From NCBI GenBank assembly GCA_004154925.1, contig QJNS01000026.1, positions 372,001 to 436,000 on the forward strand: a stretch of DNA of 64,000 nucleotides. Reading direction: 5' to 3'. This stretch comes from Monosporascus cannonballus. Taxonomy: Eukaryota; Ascomycota; Sordariomycetes; Xylariales. A program made the position numbers and the translations under genes. Position 1 is the first letter of the stretch. Every line of letters begins with the position of its first letter. The notes under the pieces are model-generated. The model did not search any database. It worked only from the letters and a program-made list of their open reading frames with translations, and was not told the DNA's origin. This document shows, piece after piece, positions 1-10,626 of this stretch.

Positions 1-1963
1 TAATACGTTCCTAATTATATTTCTAAAGTTATAAAATCGTTAACGTTTTTTATCGTCGCGTTTAAAACCCTTTTTAAAATTTTTTTTTAACTTTTCTAAA
101 TTTCGTTATTTTGCGGTTTTTATACAAATAACCTTTTTCTTTTAATTCCTATTCGAATTTATCAAACCTTATTTATATTATTTTATTTAACGCGTTAAGT
201 TATTATATTTATCGTTATTGCCGGCCGATTATTTTGTTAAATCGTATTAATAGCTTTCAACTTTTTAATAATATTTTTCCTTATTAAATAAATTATTTTC
301 TTATATTTATAATTACATCTTACTATACGTTATCTTAATTATTATTCCAATGATTTCTTATAAATGAACGTATTTTGTCCTTAATAACTACTTTTCTAAG
401 GATTTATAATAAATATTAATTAATAATAAAAGTTTGTAATAATATTTTAATAATAATTTTTAACCGTATATTAAATTAATTCTTTTTCCGCTTAATAATT
501 ATATTTTTTATAATAACAAAAAGGGTTTTCTTATAGGCATTATTTTCCTTTAAGTTAGCTTTTTATTTCAGCTAATTATTAAATATTTTTTGGAATTATA
601 ATTCGAAAATATCGATATTATTATTTATTATTTTTGTTAATTCCCGGACGATTTGGAAAATTAAATCTCTTATAGTACATATGGGTAATTTATTCGGAAA
701 TATATTATTTTTATTTTTTGTAATCGGCATATTTTCGTTATTGATAATATATAACGTATTTTTTGCCATATCTATTAAGAGTTTCGGGGCAAATTCTTTC
801 TGTTTAATTCTGGTATTCGCGTAATTATCCTTATAACGTTTTTTATTATGTTCGTAACATTTATTAAGTTAACCTTTTGGCTTTTTGCATTTTTCGTCAG
901 ATTTCCTATTACGATAATTCTTATCGGACCTTTTGCTATAAGCCTAATATGTACTTAGCTTAAATTATATTAATAACTTTGCTATCGTTTTTTGGTTATT
1001 TCTAGATTATCTTTCCAATATAGGGGTCCAGTTATTTTATCGTAACTTTTTAAGTTTCTTATATTTATAAATCTTATATCCCATTTTATTATAATTAAAG
1101 CATTTAATTTAGCTTTCGTCTTATTTGTAAATAGCGCCAAGTTTTATAAATCCTAACGCCGTTCCGTAAGACATAAGGGATACGTTTCGTTTTTTTCCCT
1201 GATTAAATTTATTATATCCCGATCATAAAATATATTATTCTTTTTTTCTTATTATTTTTCAAATTGTTAATTATTAATCTTAATTACTTTTACAATATAC
1301 TGGTCCGGGGTAATTAACTATTTAATCCGGATAATTTTATTTTTATATTACTTTTTAATTTTTTATAAAATATTTTAATAAAAATATCGGCTTTATTGTT
1401 TCCTTATCCCGCCTTAACCGTAAACGTCTTAAAAGTTATAAAGTATTTGGACGCGGGTTTTTTTGTTGAAATTAGAAAAGTTATTAAGCCGTAAATCGTT
1501 TTTTATCCGGATTGTTTAAATTATTACGTACTTTATTTTCGAAATTAATATAAAATAAAAAAATCTTATTAATAAAATTTTGCGTATCCGGTTTTTTTAT
1601 TTCCAAAAAGTTTTTCATAATAGATTTAAATTAATTAACTGCATTATCCGTTAAATATATTCTTATTATTAAGATTTGATCCGTTAAATTATGAAGTTTT
1701 AAAAATTAAAGGTAAATTCGTATTTAAGTTAGGAAAATTTAAGAGTTGTTTTTTTATTATAGGGCTCCGGCTTTTTAGGTTTTATACGGGCTAAAAAGGG
1801 TTAGGCAGGTAATATTGCTTTAATTTGTCGAATATTTTTTTTCCAGTTCCCGAATTCGAGCCTAAAGTTATTAAGTAAGGGTTTCCTAAGCGTTAATCCA
1901 TATTTTGACAACATTTAATATTGCTTAAAATTTAATAATACTATTAAATAAAAATTTCTAATA
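1..1963 (-). mobile_element. Gypsy LTR retrotransposon, gag part only (RIP-decayed), cut by window edge
   Basis: This stretch runs parallel to 6,381-8,325 over its whole length, with many shared blocks and C/T or G/A differences, so it is a second copy of the same gag region. On the minus strand a decayed CCHC zinc knuckle lies near 1,085-1,115, at the place matching the clearer one near 7,440. No reading frame stays open. It sits directly beyond an LTR (1,964-2,370) in the position a 5' LTR would have, so it is the start of a second element arranged in tandem. Its pol would lie outside the window. Homology is seen directly; the gag name rests on the zinc knuckle and position. Confidence 0.75.
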
Positions 1964-2370
1964 TATCACGGCTAAGTAATTTAACCAATTATTAAACCTT
2001 AAGTTAAGGGGTTTATGTTAGCAGGAATATCGTAAGAATTTAAGCAATAAATATAATAATGTATTACATCTCTTAATACCGGAAATGCCTTATTACGAAC
2101 GGTTAATATTGATAAGTGTTGCAAATTAAAATTATTTAAATTATGGAAATAAGAAACGTATATATCTTTGTTCTAGCTTAAGGTGTTTAAGCGGTTTAAA
2201 TTTTTAAGCCCGTTAAAACCTTTAAGCTTTTTTGCCGGCTTAAGAGGCTTAAGGTGCTTGGCGCTTTAAAACCTTTATACCGGTTACGTAACTTTTTGGC
2301 GGTAGTCGGGGTTTGTTTTCTTCGTGGGCCCGACCGTCCGTAAAAAAGCCAAGACCGTTAGGTCATAATA
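1964..2370 (-). repeat. Gypsy LTR (copy A1), shared between two tandem elements
   Basis: In element orientation the LTR starts TGTTATGACC (here TATTATGACC) and ends AGCCGTCACA (here decayed). It matches 8,326-8,722 almost end to end, including the CpA-poor block that keeps its GC near 2,320-2,345. Next to its high-coordinate edge lies a G/A-rich minus-strand tract expected of a polypurine tract, so it is the 3' LTR of the element at 2,371-8,325. The sequence beyond the low-coordinate edge is the same post-LTR leader and gag seen after copy A2, so it is also the 5' LTR of the next element. Confidence 0.8.
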
Positions 2371-2386
2371 CGATTTCCCCATTTTT
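2371..2386 (-). other. Candidate polypurine tract beside the 3' LTR
   Basis: Read on the minus strand this is an A/G-rich run ending GGGGAAATCG directly against the LTR. Similar A-rich runs ending in ATCG touch the inner edges of the LTRs at 33,883 and 26,705. In LTR retrotransposons the plus-strand primer lies exactly here. The position fixes the element orientation; the function is inferred. Confidence 0.5.
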
Positions 2387-2570
2387 AAGATTTTTGTCTT
2401 TAACGATCAAATTATTCGTTTGTTATTTTTAGTACGTAATCTTTTTTTTTTTTACTTTCGTTATGTCGAATTACGTAGAAAAATCTCGTTTTCGTAAACG
2501 TACTAACGTTTCTATTTTTTTTAGAACGTATTTAACATTTTAATTTTAACATATTTTTTATTTTTATTAT

Positions 2571-3023
2571 GAAAAAAAGAATACAGAATGTAAAGTTCCT
2601 CCGGGTTCCTTAAAGTATGCGCGTTATATTTATTATGGCAGTTCTTGTAATATTTTCGATTTTTCCGAAATTAAATATCAAAAACTTCTAGATAAAATGG
2701 ATTATATAAAACATAAAAAAACGCAGGTTTGCAAAACGTTGCGAACGGTTATTAATAAGCTGGATCGTTTGCAAAAACAGAGGCGATTATTCCGTCGTTA
2801 TAATATCGAGATATTTCGTTAAGGTATTAAAAGTGCGGAAGCTATGAAAAAATTTAAGCGTTTCGAAAAGGAATAAAAATAATTGGAAGCTGCCGTTGCG
2901 GTTGCCGTATTAGCACAGGCCGCGGCCAGCTGGCCCGATACCCTGGTTACTGATTGGTCGATTATTAACTAGGATGCATCCGTCGTTATTGGTAAAAGTT
3001 CTTTAACAGGTGTTAGGCGATAA
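2571..3023 (+). pseudogene. Antisense coiled-coil ORF of the Gypsy element (RIP-decayed)
   Basis: The plus-strand frame reads coherently for about 150 codons with five internal TAA/TAG stops, the expected product of C to T changes in CAA and CAG. It lies between the pol 3' end and the 3' LTR but on the strand opposite to pol. In order it shows a Cys-rich start (C-x2-C-x6-C pattern, two Cys now Tyr), a charged stretch rich in Lys, Leu, Arg and Gln that looks coiled-coil, an Ala-rich stretch (EAAVAVAVLAQAAAS) and a Trp/Asp-containing tail. Relics of the same protein occur at the same place in the elements at 26.0-26.3 kb (minus, pol plus) and 33.9-35.0 kb (plus, pol minus). The function is unknown; a small zinc-binding, coiled-coil accessory protein is the most that can be said. 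Confidence 0.65.
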
Positions 3024-6000
3024 TAAGATTTTTGGCGGATTTTCAAATATTTTCGGAATCCGGGTGTTTTTTCTATTTGATCAGATATTAGGTAAATCCG
3101 TTTTATTTTCGTATATCGAAAATTTTCTTTATTTCCTATATTTATTCATTTTTTATTTCCATATTATTTTATGCAGTATGTACTTTAATAATATCTGTTG
3201 TTAATTCGAATAAAAAAACGTAAAAAATTGAGTAAAATTTAACTTTTAGTAAAAATTCCAATTAATAATTATTTTTTAAGATTGTTTTGATAATTTTATA
3301 TAAACCGATATACTTAAAATGGAATTTTTTGTTAAGTCGTTTTGTGTAAATGGTTTTTGCAACGAGGAAAATTATTTTCCCTTTTTCGAAAATTAATTCT
3401 TTTAATCTTTTTTTAGTTATAGTATTTATTTATCTGGTTTTGTACGAATTCGAGTTTTGTTTTTATTTTTTAATATAACTATTATAGCTATTTTAACGTA
3501 AAAATTGCTTTAATATTAATTGGACCGTCGTTACGTATTTCTTTGTAAATTTTTAAAATAAAACCAAAATTTGCGTTTGTAAGTATTATTTTGATATTTT
3601 CGTAATAATTGGTATTATAGGTTAGTTTTGCGATTAGTAATTTTTTAACGTAATTATTCTGTTTGTAATTAATGTAATATCGTAAATAGGTTTTTAAGGT
3701 TTAATTTATTCGTTTCGTTTATTTATTCGTCTAAGGTTTAAATACGCTGGATAATTTATGGTTTAAGCCGATTTATGTTATTAGACATTGCTAAAACTTA
3801 AATGTAAATATCGATTCTCTATTTAAAATAATTTCTATAGATAATCCGTATATGTTAAAAAAATGGTGAAAAAAATATATATCATTTATTCGGCATTTAT
3901 ATTTTCGTAATATGGTAAAAAATTAAAAAAATATCGTAAATCGGTCGACGATTACGGAAATATTGTTATAATATATTTCTGTAACTGGATTGTTCAAGAT
4001 AAATTGTTTAATAATAAAGTCGAATATAATTAAATATTATGGTCGCTTTGCGATTAGTATCAACTGTAGCTTTCCGTATAGCTTATAACGTCGAGTTTTT
4101 GCTTTGGCGCAAATATTGTATTGCCGTATAATTTTTTGTACCGCTAATTTTATTTTAGGAAAGGAATATATGCATTAAAACCTTTTTAAGGTTTTATGGA
4201 TTTTTGGATATCCGTATAATTAATATTCGTATATTTTTCGTACCAAATCCTTTTGATACTTTTTTAGAATTTATATTTTGTTCGTTTTTTTAGTTTTTTG
4301 AGAAATTGTCGTTACATTATTGGATTTTCTGGTATATATCGTAAGGTGCTGCCCGAATTATCGCAATATATCGTAGCTATAAATATTCTTTTGCAATATT
4401 ATCGAAAATTATATAATTAATCTTAATTAATTTCTTTTTAAGGTTTGGCCGTTTATTTAAGGTATTTGCTTTGTTATTTTTTAAACCTTTTCTGTAAATA
4501 ATAACGAAATCGAAATTCGCCAATTTTTTCGCATAATAAAGTTATCTTCCGGTAAATTCTCTGGTTATAATAAATCGGGTAAGATTTTGATAATCCGTAT
4601 AAACCTTAACCTGGTGCAAATTTTCTTTTAGGAAGTGCTTAAACTTTCGAAATGCCATAATAATGGCCATAAATTCTTTATCTGGAATGCCGTAATTAAA
4701 TTTAGTTCCTTTTAATTTATACGAAAAAAATGCAATAAGGTATAATTTGCCTTAATTATTTGGTTATTAGATTATTACGCTTAACGCGTAATGTGAAATA
4801 TCGGTTTCTAGTTCGACGGAGAGGTTTGGATCGTACATAATTAATATTGGTTTGTTAATAATCGCATTTTTGATATCTTAAAATGCTTTTTCCGTATTTA
4901 GCGTTTATTTAAACGTTTTTTTTTCGTAAGATTTATTAAGGGTATAATTATTTTACTGAAATTTCGAATAAATTTCTTATAGTAATTAGCGAATTCAAAA
5001 AAAAGACATGCACTTTTTTGATTATTATTAGCATTTGCTATTCTGTAATTATAACAATTTTCTTAGAATTTATTCTGATATGTCTTAGGATAATAATATA
5101 TCTTAAGTATTTTATTTTTTATTTATAAAATTAATCTTTGTCCGCGCTAATAAGTAACTTTGCGTTTTATAAAGTTTAAAAAACTTTATGAACGTATCTT
5201 GCGTATATCTTTTCTGTTTTTAAAAAAATAAGAATATTGTCAAGGTAGCATACGACAAAAATATCGAAATATTTTCGTAATACATAATTTATTATCCGTT
5301 AGAAAATTATTAATACGTAGGTAAATCCTATTAATATAACCAAATACTTAAATAATCCGTGTTTCGTTTTAAAGGTTGTTTTCTATTCGTATTCTTTTTT
5401 GATTTTGATAACGTTATAGTTATTTTTATGATCGAATATTATGAACTATTTTTTCCGTAATATCGGTTTTTTATTTTTGTAATTAAAAATACTAATATTT
5501 GGTCCTTAATAATAATATCGTTTAATTATCGATATTTAATTATAAGTCGTAATTTTCCGGTTTTTGGCATAAAAAATATTAGATATTTTGCTAATAATTT
5601 CGAAAATCGAATTTATCTTTTTTATAGCCGATTTTTCAAATATTTTTTGAAAGTCCGTAACATATTTCCGTTAAAATTATAAATAAGGTCAAACCTTATT
5701 AAAAATCTTTTTTAAAAATTATTTCGTAATTTTATTTACTATATTTTAATAATTTTATATCGAGCTTTTTTCTGAAAAATTATTTATATCTGTAATACTG
5801 TAATAATATATTAGTAAAATCCTTTAATTTTCGGAATTACTGTTTTCGTTATTTTAAATCGTTATTTAATTGCTTTAATTTTGTTTTAATAATAATAATA
5901 ATATGTTATTTTTTTAATATCCGTTTTCTTTTTTATATTTTATTTCTTTAAGTAATAATATTTTTGTTATATCCTTATATTTGTATTCGTTACTATTTTC

Positions 6001-6380
6001 GATCAAATATTAACATCTTAATTCTTTCTTTTCTTATTTATTAATAAGGTATAAGGCGAATCTTATTTTGCTAATTCCGCTATTAATTAAAACTTCGTAT
6101 TAGCGTATTTATAATAATTTTAAAATCATATCGTAATTTTAGAATAAAACGATATCGAAATTAATTATTTGGTATCGTTCTTAAATAAAAATTTCCAAAT
6201 AATTAATTTTGCGTATAATATTTCCGTTACCGTAAGCGAATTCTTAATTTTCGACATTCGTCGTTATATAAGGGTTTAACTTATATTTCCAAAATAATTT
6301 AAATTTATTAATTATATCCGGTATAATGTAATTCCCGCCCAGAACTTTATAGTCCACCATTACAATATCTTAATACGTTT
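3024..6380 (-). mobile_element. Gypsy pol polyprotein relic: protease/RT/RNase H/integrase (RIP-decayed)
   Basis: On the minus strand near 5,220-5,290 the translation reads FDIFVVCYLDNILIFFKN, which is the reverse transcriptase catalytic box Y-L-D-D with the second Asp changed to Asn by a G to A change. Around 4,580-4,680 the minus strand shows the RNase H stretch typical of fungal Gypsy elements (hydrophobic-K-H-F-L..N-L-H-Q-V, then TDYQNLT-like). The integrase should follow towards 3,400-4,100 but I could not fix its catalytic residues. Many in-frame stops remove any activity. Gag at 6,381-8,325 lies upstream, giving the order LTR-gag-pol-antisense ORF-LTR. The family is Ty3/Gypsy; I cannot assign a named lineage. 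Confidence 0.8.
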
Positions 6381-8325
6381 CGATTTTTATATTCAAAGTA
6401 ATAATGTTATTAACGTTTCTTATCGTCGCATTTACAGCTTTTTTCGAGAGTTCCTTTTAATTCCTCTAGGTTTCTTTATTTTGCGGCTTTTTTATAAATA
6501 ATCTGTTTCTTTTAATTCCTATTTAAATCTATCGAACTTAATTTATGTTTCTTCGTTTAACGCGTTAAGCTGCTATATTTGTCGTTATTGCCGGCGTATT
6601 ATTCTTTCGAATCGTACTAATTTCTTTTGATTTTTTTGCAGTTCTTTTTTTTATCGAATAAATTATTCTTTTATATTTGCGATTGCATCCCATTATGCGT
6701 CGTCCTAACTATCGTTCCAAAGATCTCCTATAAATTAATGTATTTTTTTAATAACTTTTTTTAAGGATCGGTAATAAATATGAACTGAAAATAAAAATCT
6801 ATAATAACTTTGTGGCAGTACTTTTTTACGGTACGTTAAATTAATGTTTTCCGTTTAATAATTATATTATTTATAATAATAAAAAAGGTTTTCTTACGGG
6901 TATTACTTTTCTTTAAGTTAACTTTTTGCTTCGACCAATTACTGAATATCTTTTGGGGTTATGGTTCGAAAATATCGATATGATTACCTATTATCTTTAT
7001 TATTTCCGGTACGATTTAAAAATTTAAATTTCTTATAATATATTCGAGTAATTCGTTCGTAAATATATTATTTTTATTTTTCGTAATCGGGATATTTTCG
7101 TTGTCGACAGTATATAATATGTATTCTGTTATATCGATTAAGGGTTCCGGAACAAACTTCTTTTATTTAATTCTAGTATTTACGTAATTATCCTTATAAT
7201 ACTTTTTATTGTGTTCGTAATACTTATTAAATTAGCTTTCTGGGTTCTTGCATTTTTCGTCAAATCTTTTAATATAAGGATTCCCGTTAAGCGCTTTACC
7301 ATAAGCCTAATATATATTTGGCTTAAATTATATTAATAATTTTGTTATCGTTTTCTTAATGATTCCTAAATTATTTTTTCGGTACAGTTATTTAATTATT
7401 CTATCGTAACCTTTTGGGCTTTTTGTACTTATAGACCTTATATCTTATTTTGCCATAATTATAGCATTTAATCTGGTTCCAATTTTATTTGTAAATAATG
7501 TCGAATTCCATAAGTCCTGGCGCCGTTTTATAAAAAATAAGGGGCGCGTTTCGTTTTTTCCCCTGGTTGGACCTATTGTTCCCCGATTATAAGGCATATT
7601 ATCTTTTTTTTTCTGTCGTTTTTCAAACTGTCGATTATTAATTTTGATTATTTTTATAATATACCGATTTAAAGTAATGAATCGTTTAATCCGAATAATC
7701 TTATTTTTCATATTATCCTTTAATTATTTATAAAATATATCGATAAAAGTATCGGCCTTATTATTTCCTTATCCGGCTTTAACTGTAAAACTTTTGAAAA
7801 TTACGGCATATTTAGATGCGGATTTTTTTTATCGAAATTGCAAAAGTTATTAGGCCGTAAATCGTTTTTTATTTTGATTGCCGAAATTATTGCGCATTTT
7901 ATTTTCGAAATTGGTATAAAATAAAAAAATCTTATTAATAAAGTTTTTTTTAATTTTCTTACTTTCAGAAAATTTCTTATAATAGGTTTAAACCAGTTAG
8001 CCGTATTTCTCGTTAAATATGCTTTTATTAGAAAAACCTTATCAGCCGAGTTGTTAAAATTTAAAAAACGAAAGTAAATTCGTACTTAAATTAAGAAAAT
8101 CTAAGAATTACTCTTTTTATCGTAAAGCTCCGGTTTCCTAGGTTTTATATGGGCGAAAAAGGCTTAGGCAAGTAACGTAACTCTAATTTGTCGGATCTTT
8201 TTTTCCAATTCCCGAATCCGAACCTAAAGCTATTAAGTAAGGGTTTCCTAGACGTTAATCGATATTTTGACAGTATTAAGTATTGCTCAAAGTTTAACGG
8301 TATTACTAAATAAGAGCTTATAACG
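6381..8325 (-). mobile_element. Gypsy gag relic with CCHC zinc knuckle (RIP-decayed)
   Basis: On the minus strand near 7,430-7,510 one frame reads KCYNYGKIRYKVYKY, a C-x2-C-x4-H-x4-C nucleocapsid knuckle in which Cys and His have turned to Tyr by C:G to T:A changes. It is preceded by the proline-glycine and Asn/Gln-rich spacer usual in fungal Gypsy gag. An 88-codon frame at 7,445-7,711 overlaps this but is a shadow in another frame. The gag lies between the 5' LTR at 8,326-8,722 and pol. A second copy occupies 1-1,963. Confidence 0.75.
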
Positions 8326-8722
8326 TATAACGAACTAAAGGTTTAACAAATTATTAAACCTTAGTTATATGGGTTTATATTAGCAGAAATATCGTAAAAA
8401 TATAAATAATAAATATAATAATCGTATTAGATTTCGTAATATCAAAAGTGCCTTAGGTAACGAATTATTATTATAAACTAATATTATTTAAATTATGGAA
8501 ATAATAAACGTATATATCCTTATTTTGGCCTAAGATATTCAAACGGCTTATACTCTAAAGCCCGTTAAGCCCTTTAAGCTCTTTTGCCGGCTTAAAGGGC
8601 TTAAGGTGCTTAGCGCTTTAAAACCTTTAAGCCGGTTACGTAACTTCTTAGCGGTGGTTGAAGCTTATCTTCTTCGTGGGCCCGACCGTCCGTAAGGAAG
8701 CCAAGACCGTTAGGTTATAACA
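8326..8722 (-). repeat. Gypsy LTR (copy A2), 5' LTR
   Basis: It pairs with 1,964-2,370; both share the same central segment (CTTAAGG/TTTAAGC-rich) and the GC block near 8,670-8,695. In element orientation it begins TGTTATAACC at 8,722 and ends at about 8,326. The LTR pair differs mainly by C/T and G/A, as expected when two copies decay separately by RIP. Its outer flank (8,723 onward) is unrelated to the other LTR's outer flank, which is gag. Confidence 0.78.
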
Positions 8723-10594
8723 ATTATTAACTTTTCGAATAAAAAACGTTTACGGTTTTCATTATTTTTATGCGGAGCTTTTCATTTTTTCTAGGGATTT
8801 CTTTTCCCAAAAACATTAAAATATAATCGTTTATCTTTATTAATATTGTTAACGAAAAATAATCGATTTTTTTTCGCCTTTTTTAGGCCTTTTAATAACG
8901 TTTTACCGTATTTATTACATTATTAATGCGTTTTAATTTAATGTTTTTTCGTAATAAAGTATATAGTAATTTTGATATTAATTTATAAAAAGAATTAAAA
9001 ATAAACTGTTTATTATCCTGATTACTTTTGGAATTATAAATATTTGCAAATGTTACTTTATATATAAAAAGGTTTTATTATATGTAAAAGATTAATAACG
9101 ATTAATCTGATTATTATCGTAATTTTATAAATTATTTCTTATATTTCTTATCGACAAAATTATAATTTGCGTAATCTTTTCTAATAAAATCCATTAATTT
9201 TTTATTTTCAATTTCTTTCGTAATTAAAATAATTCAGCATAATGCAATATGATATTTAAATGTTCGTAATAACAACGTTAATATAATTTATAGCCTATTA
9301 GATATAAGTAAAGGCATTTCGCTTTACTTTTTCGACATAGGTTTTCGTAATAATCTTTATTTAATTTTTTAAATCCCCGTTCGTTTAAAGGTTTTCTGGT
9401 AATTATAACGCGATATTTATTTATCGCCTTTAAACTTTTACGATAATATTGTAATTACTTTATAAAATTTTACTTTTAATTTATATTACCCGTTATTATT
9501 CGGCTAATTATGGGAATAATTCCGAATTTTATTATTTTACTAATTAATAAATTTTAAATTTTAATTATTATTAATGGATTTAATTTTTTTATTTTAAACT
9601 TTAAAACGTAATCGTTATATTACGTTTAATTTTCAACCGTTCAATTAATGGTTATCGGAATACCTTTTTATTATATGTATAAAAGTATTTGAAATTCCGA
9701 AAACGTTATTTTTTTGTCTATTAAGATTTTGTTATAAATTTTTTAACCTATTTTTATACCGTAACAGATCGTTCGTTTATGAGGTTCAAATTAATAATTT
9801 TTCCGACCGGTAATTTAAGTTCGTTTTATAATTGGCCAACTTTATTTTTAATAATTATTACGTTACCTTTTTTATAAAAATCAAAAATTTATAACATAAT
9901 AAATAGCTGTAAGCTAGAGTAAGGTGATTTCCGACCAGTCGCAAAACGTATTCCAAGAAATAAATATATTAGGTTACTTCTATCTGGCGTTTTTTACTAG
10001 CTGCCAGATGGTCATTTGTACTGGCGCGTAGGTCTGTGGCTGGTCGGACACCAGCTCCCGCTCAATAGAAGCTGTATTCTTAAAAAATGTACTTAATAAC
10101 AAGTACGGCCGATTAATTTGAACCCGTTATAAAAGATTATTTTTTAAAAAAAAGGTAAATCGAATAAAAAAAGATTTATTAACGAAATTGTCTTTTTCTA
10201 TATCAATTGTGAAATAAATTACGCGATAACTTTAGTAATTTAAACCAAAAACAATCCGCGGTATAGTAATTCTTCTAACTGTAATAAAAAAAACTAGTTT
10301 TTAAGTTATAACAAACCTGTTATACATCCACCTAGAGGTATGAGCAGTATCCGAAATGGGGTCTTGATTTGCAGGTAATAATAGGCCGAGAAATGATTTA
10401 GTTGTTTATTCGTTAAAGAGATTTAAGTACTTTTTTCACAGTAAAGAATAGCTGCCTTTCGCTATAGGCTTAGATGAATAGCTAAGGAGTAAAACTAAGT
10501 AAGTGTTATTTGTTTAAAAACTTGACTTATTATATATCTCAATTTCTTAATGTGAATATGTGGTGGATTTATATGATCTATGTGATTTATATGA
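8723..10594. other. AT-rich, RIP-like stretch with no recognisable gene
   Basis: Apart from two less decayed patches (about 9,905-10,080 and 10,320-10,370) this is very AT-rich, stop-rich on all frames and without LTR ends or motifs I can name. It is probably an older, unidentified repeat. At 10,344-10,358 a short AAATGGGGTCTTGAT resembles the subterminal AAAATGGGGTCCTGAT of the DNA transposon that follows. That may be chance or an older end fragment. Confidence 0.4.
9930..10048. repeat. Nested inverted repeats in a GC-retaining patch
   Basis: TCCGACCAG (9,930-9,938) is mirrored perfectly by CTGGTCGGA (10,040-10,048), and inside it ATCTGGC (9,982-9,988) is mirrored by GCCAGAT (10,003-10,009). 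The patch keeps more GC than its surroundings. It could be one end of a small unclassified inverted-repeat element. Confidence 0.4.
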
Positions 10595-10602
10595 TCTGGT
10601 CC
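10595..10602. repeat. Left 8-bp target-site duplication
   Basis: TCTGGTCC directly precedes the left terminal inverted repeat and is repeated exactly at 21,280-21,287 directly after the right one. Confidence 0.8.
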
Positions 10603-10626
10603 TTACCTCAGCTAGCTCAGGCCTCC
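10603..10626. repeat. Left terminal inverted repeat of the 10.7-kb transposon
   Basis: It begins TTACCTCA, with TCAGG 14 bases in, and mirrors 21,256-21,279. This end is absent from the shorter copy at 39.8 kb. Confidence 0.65.
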
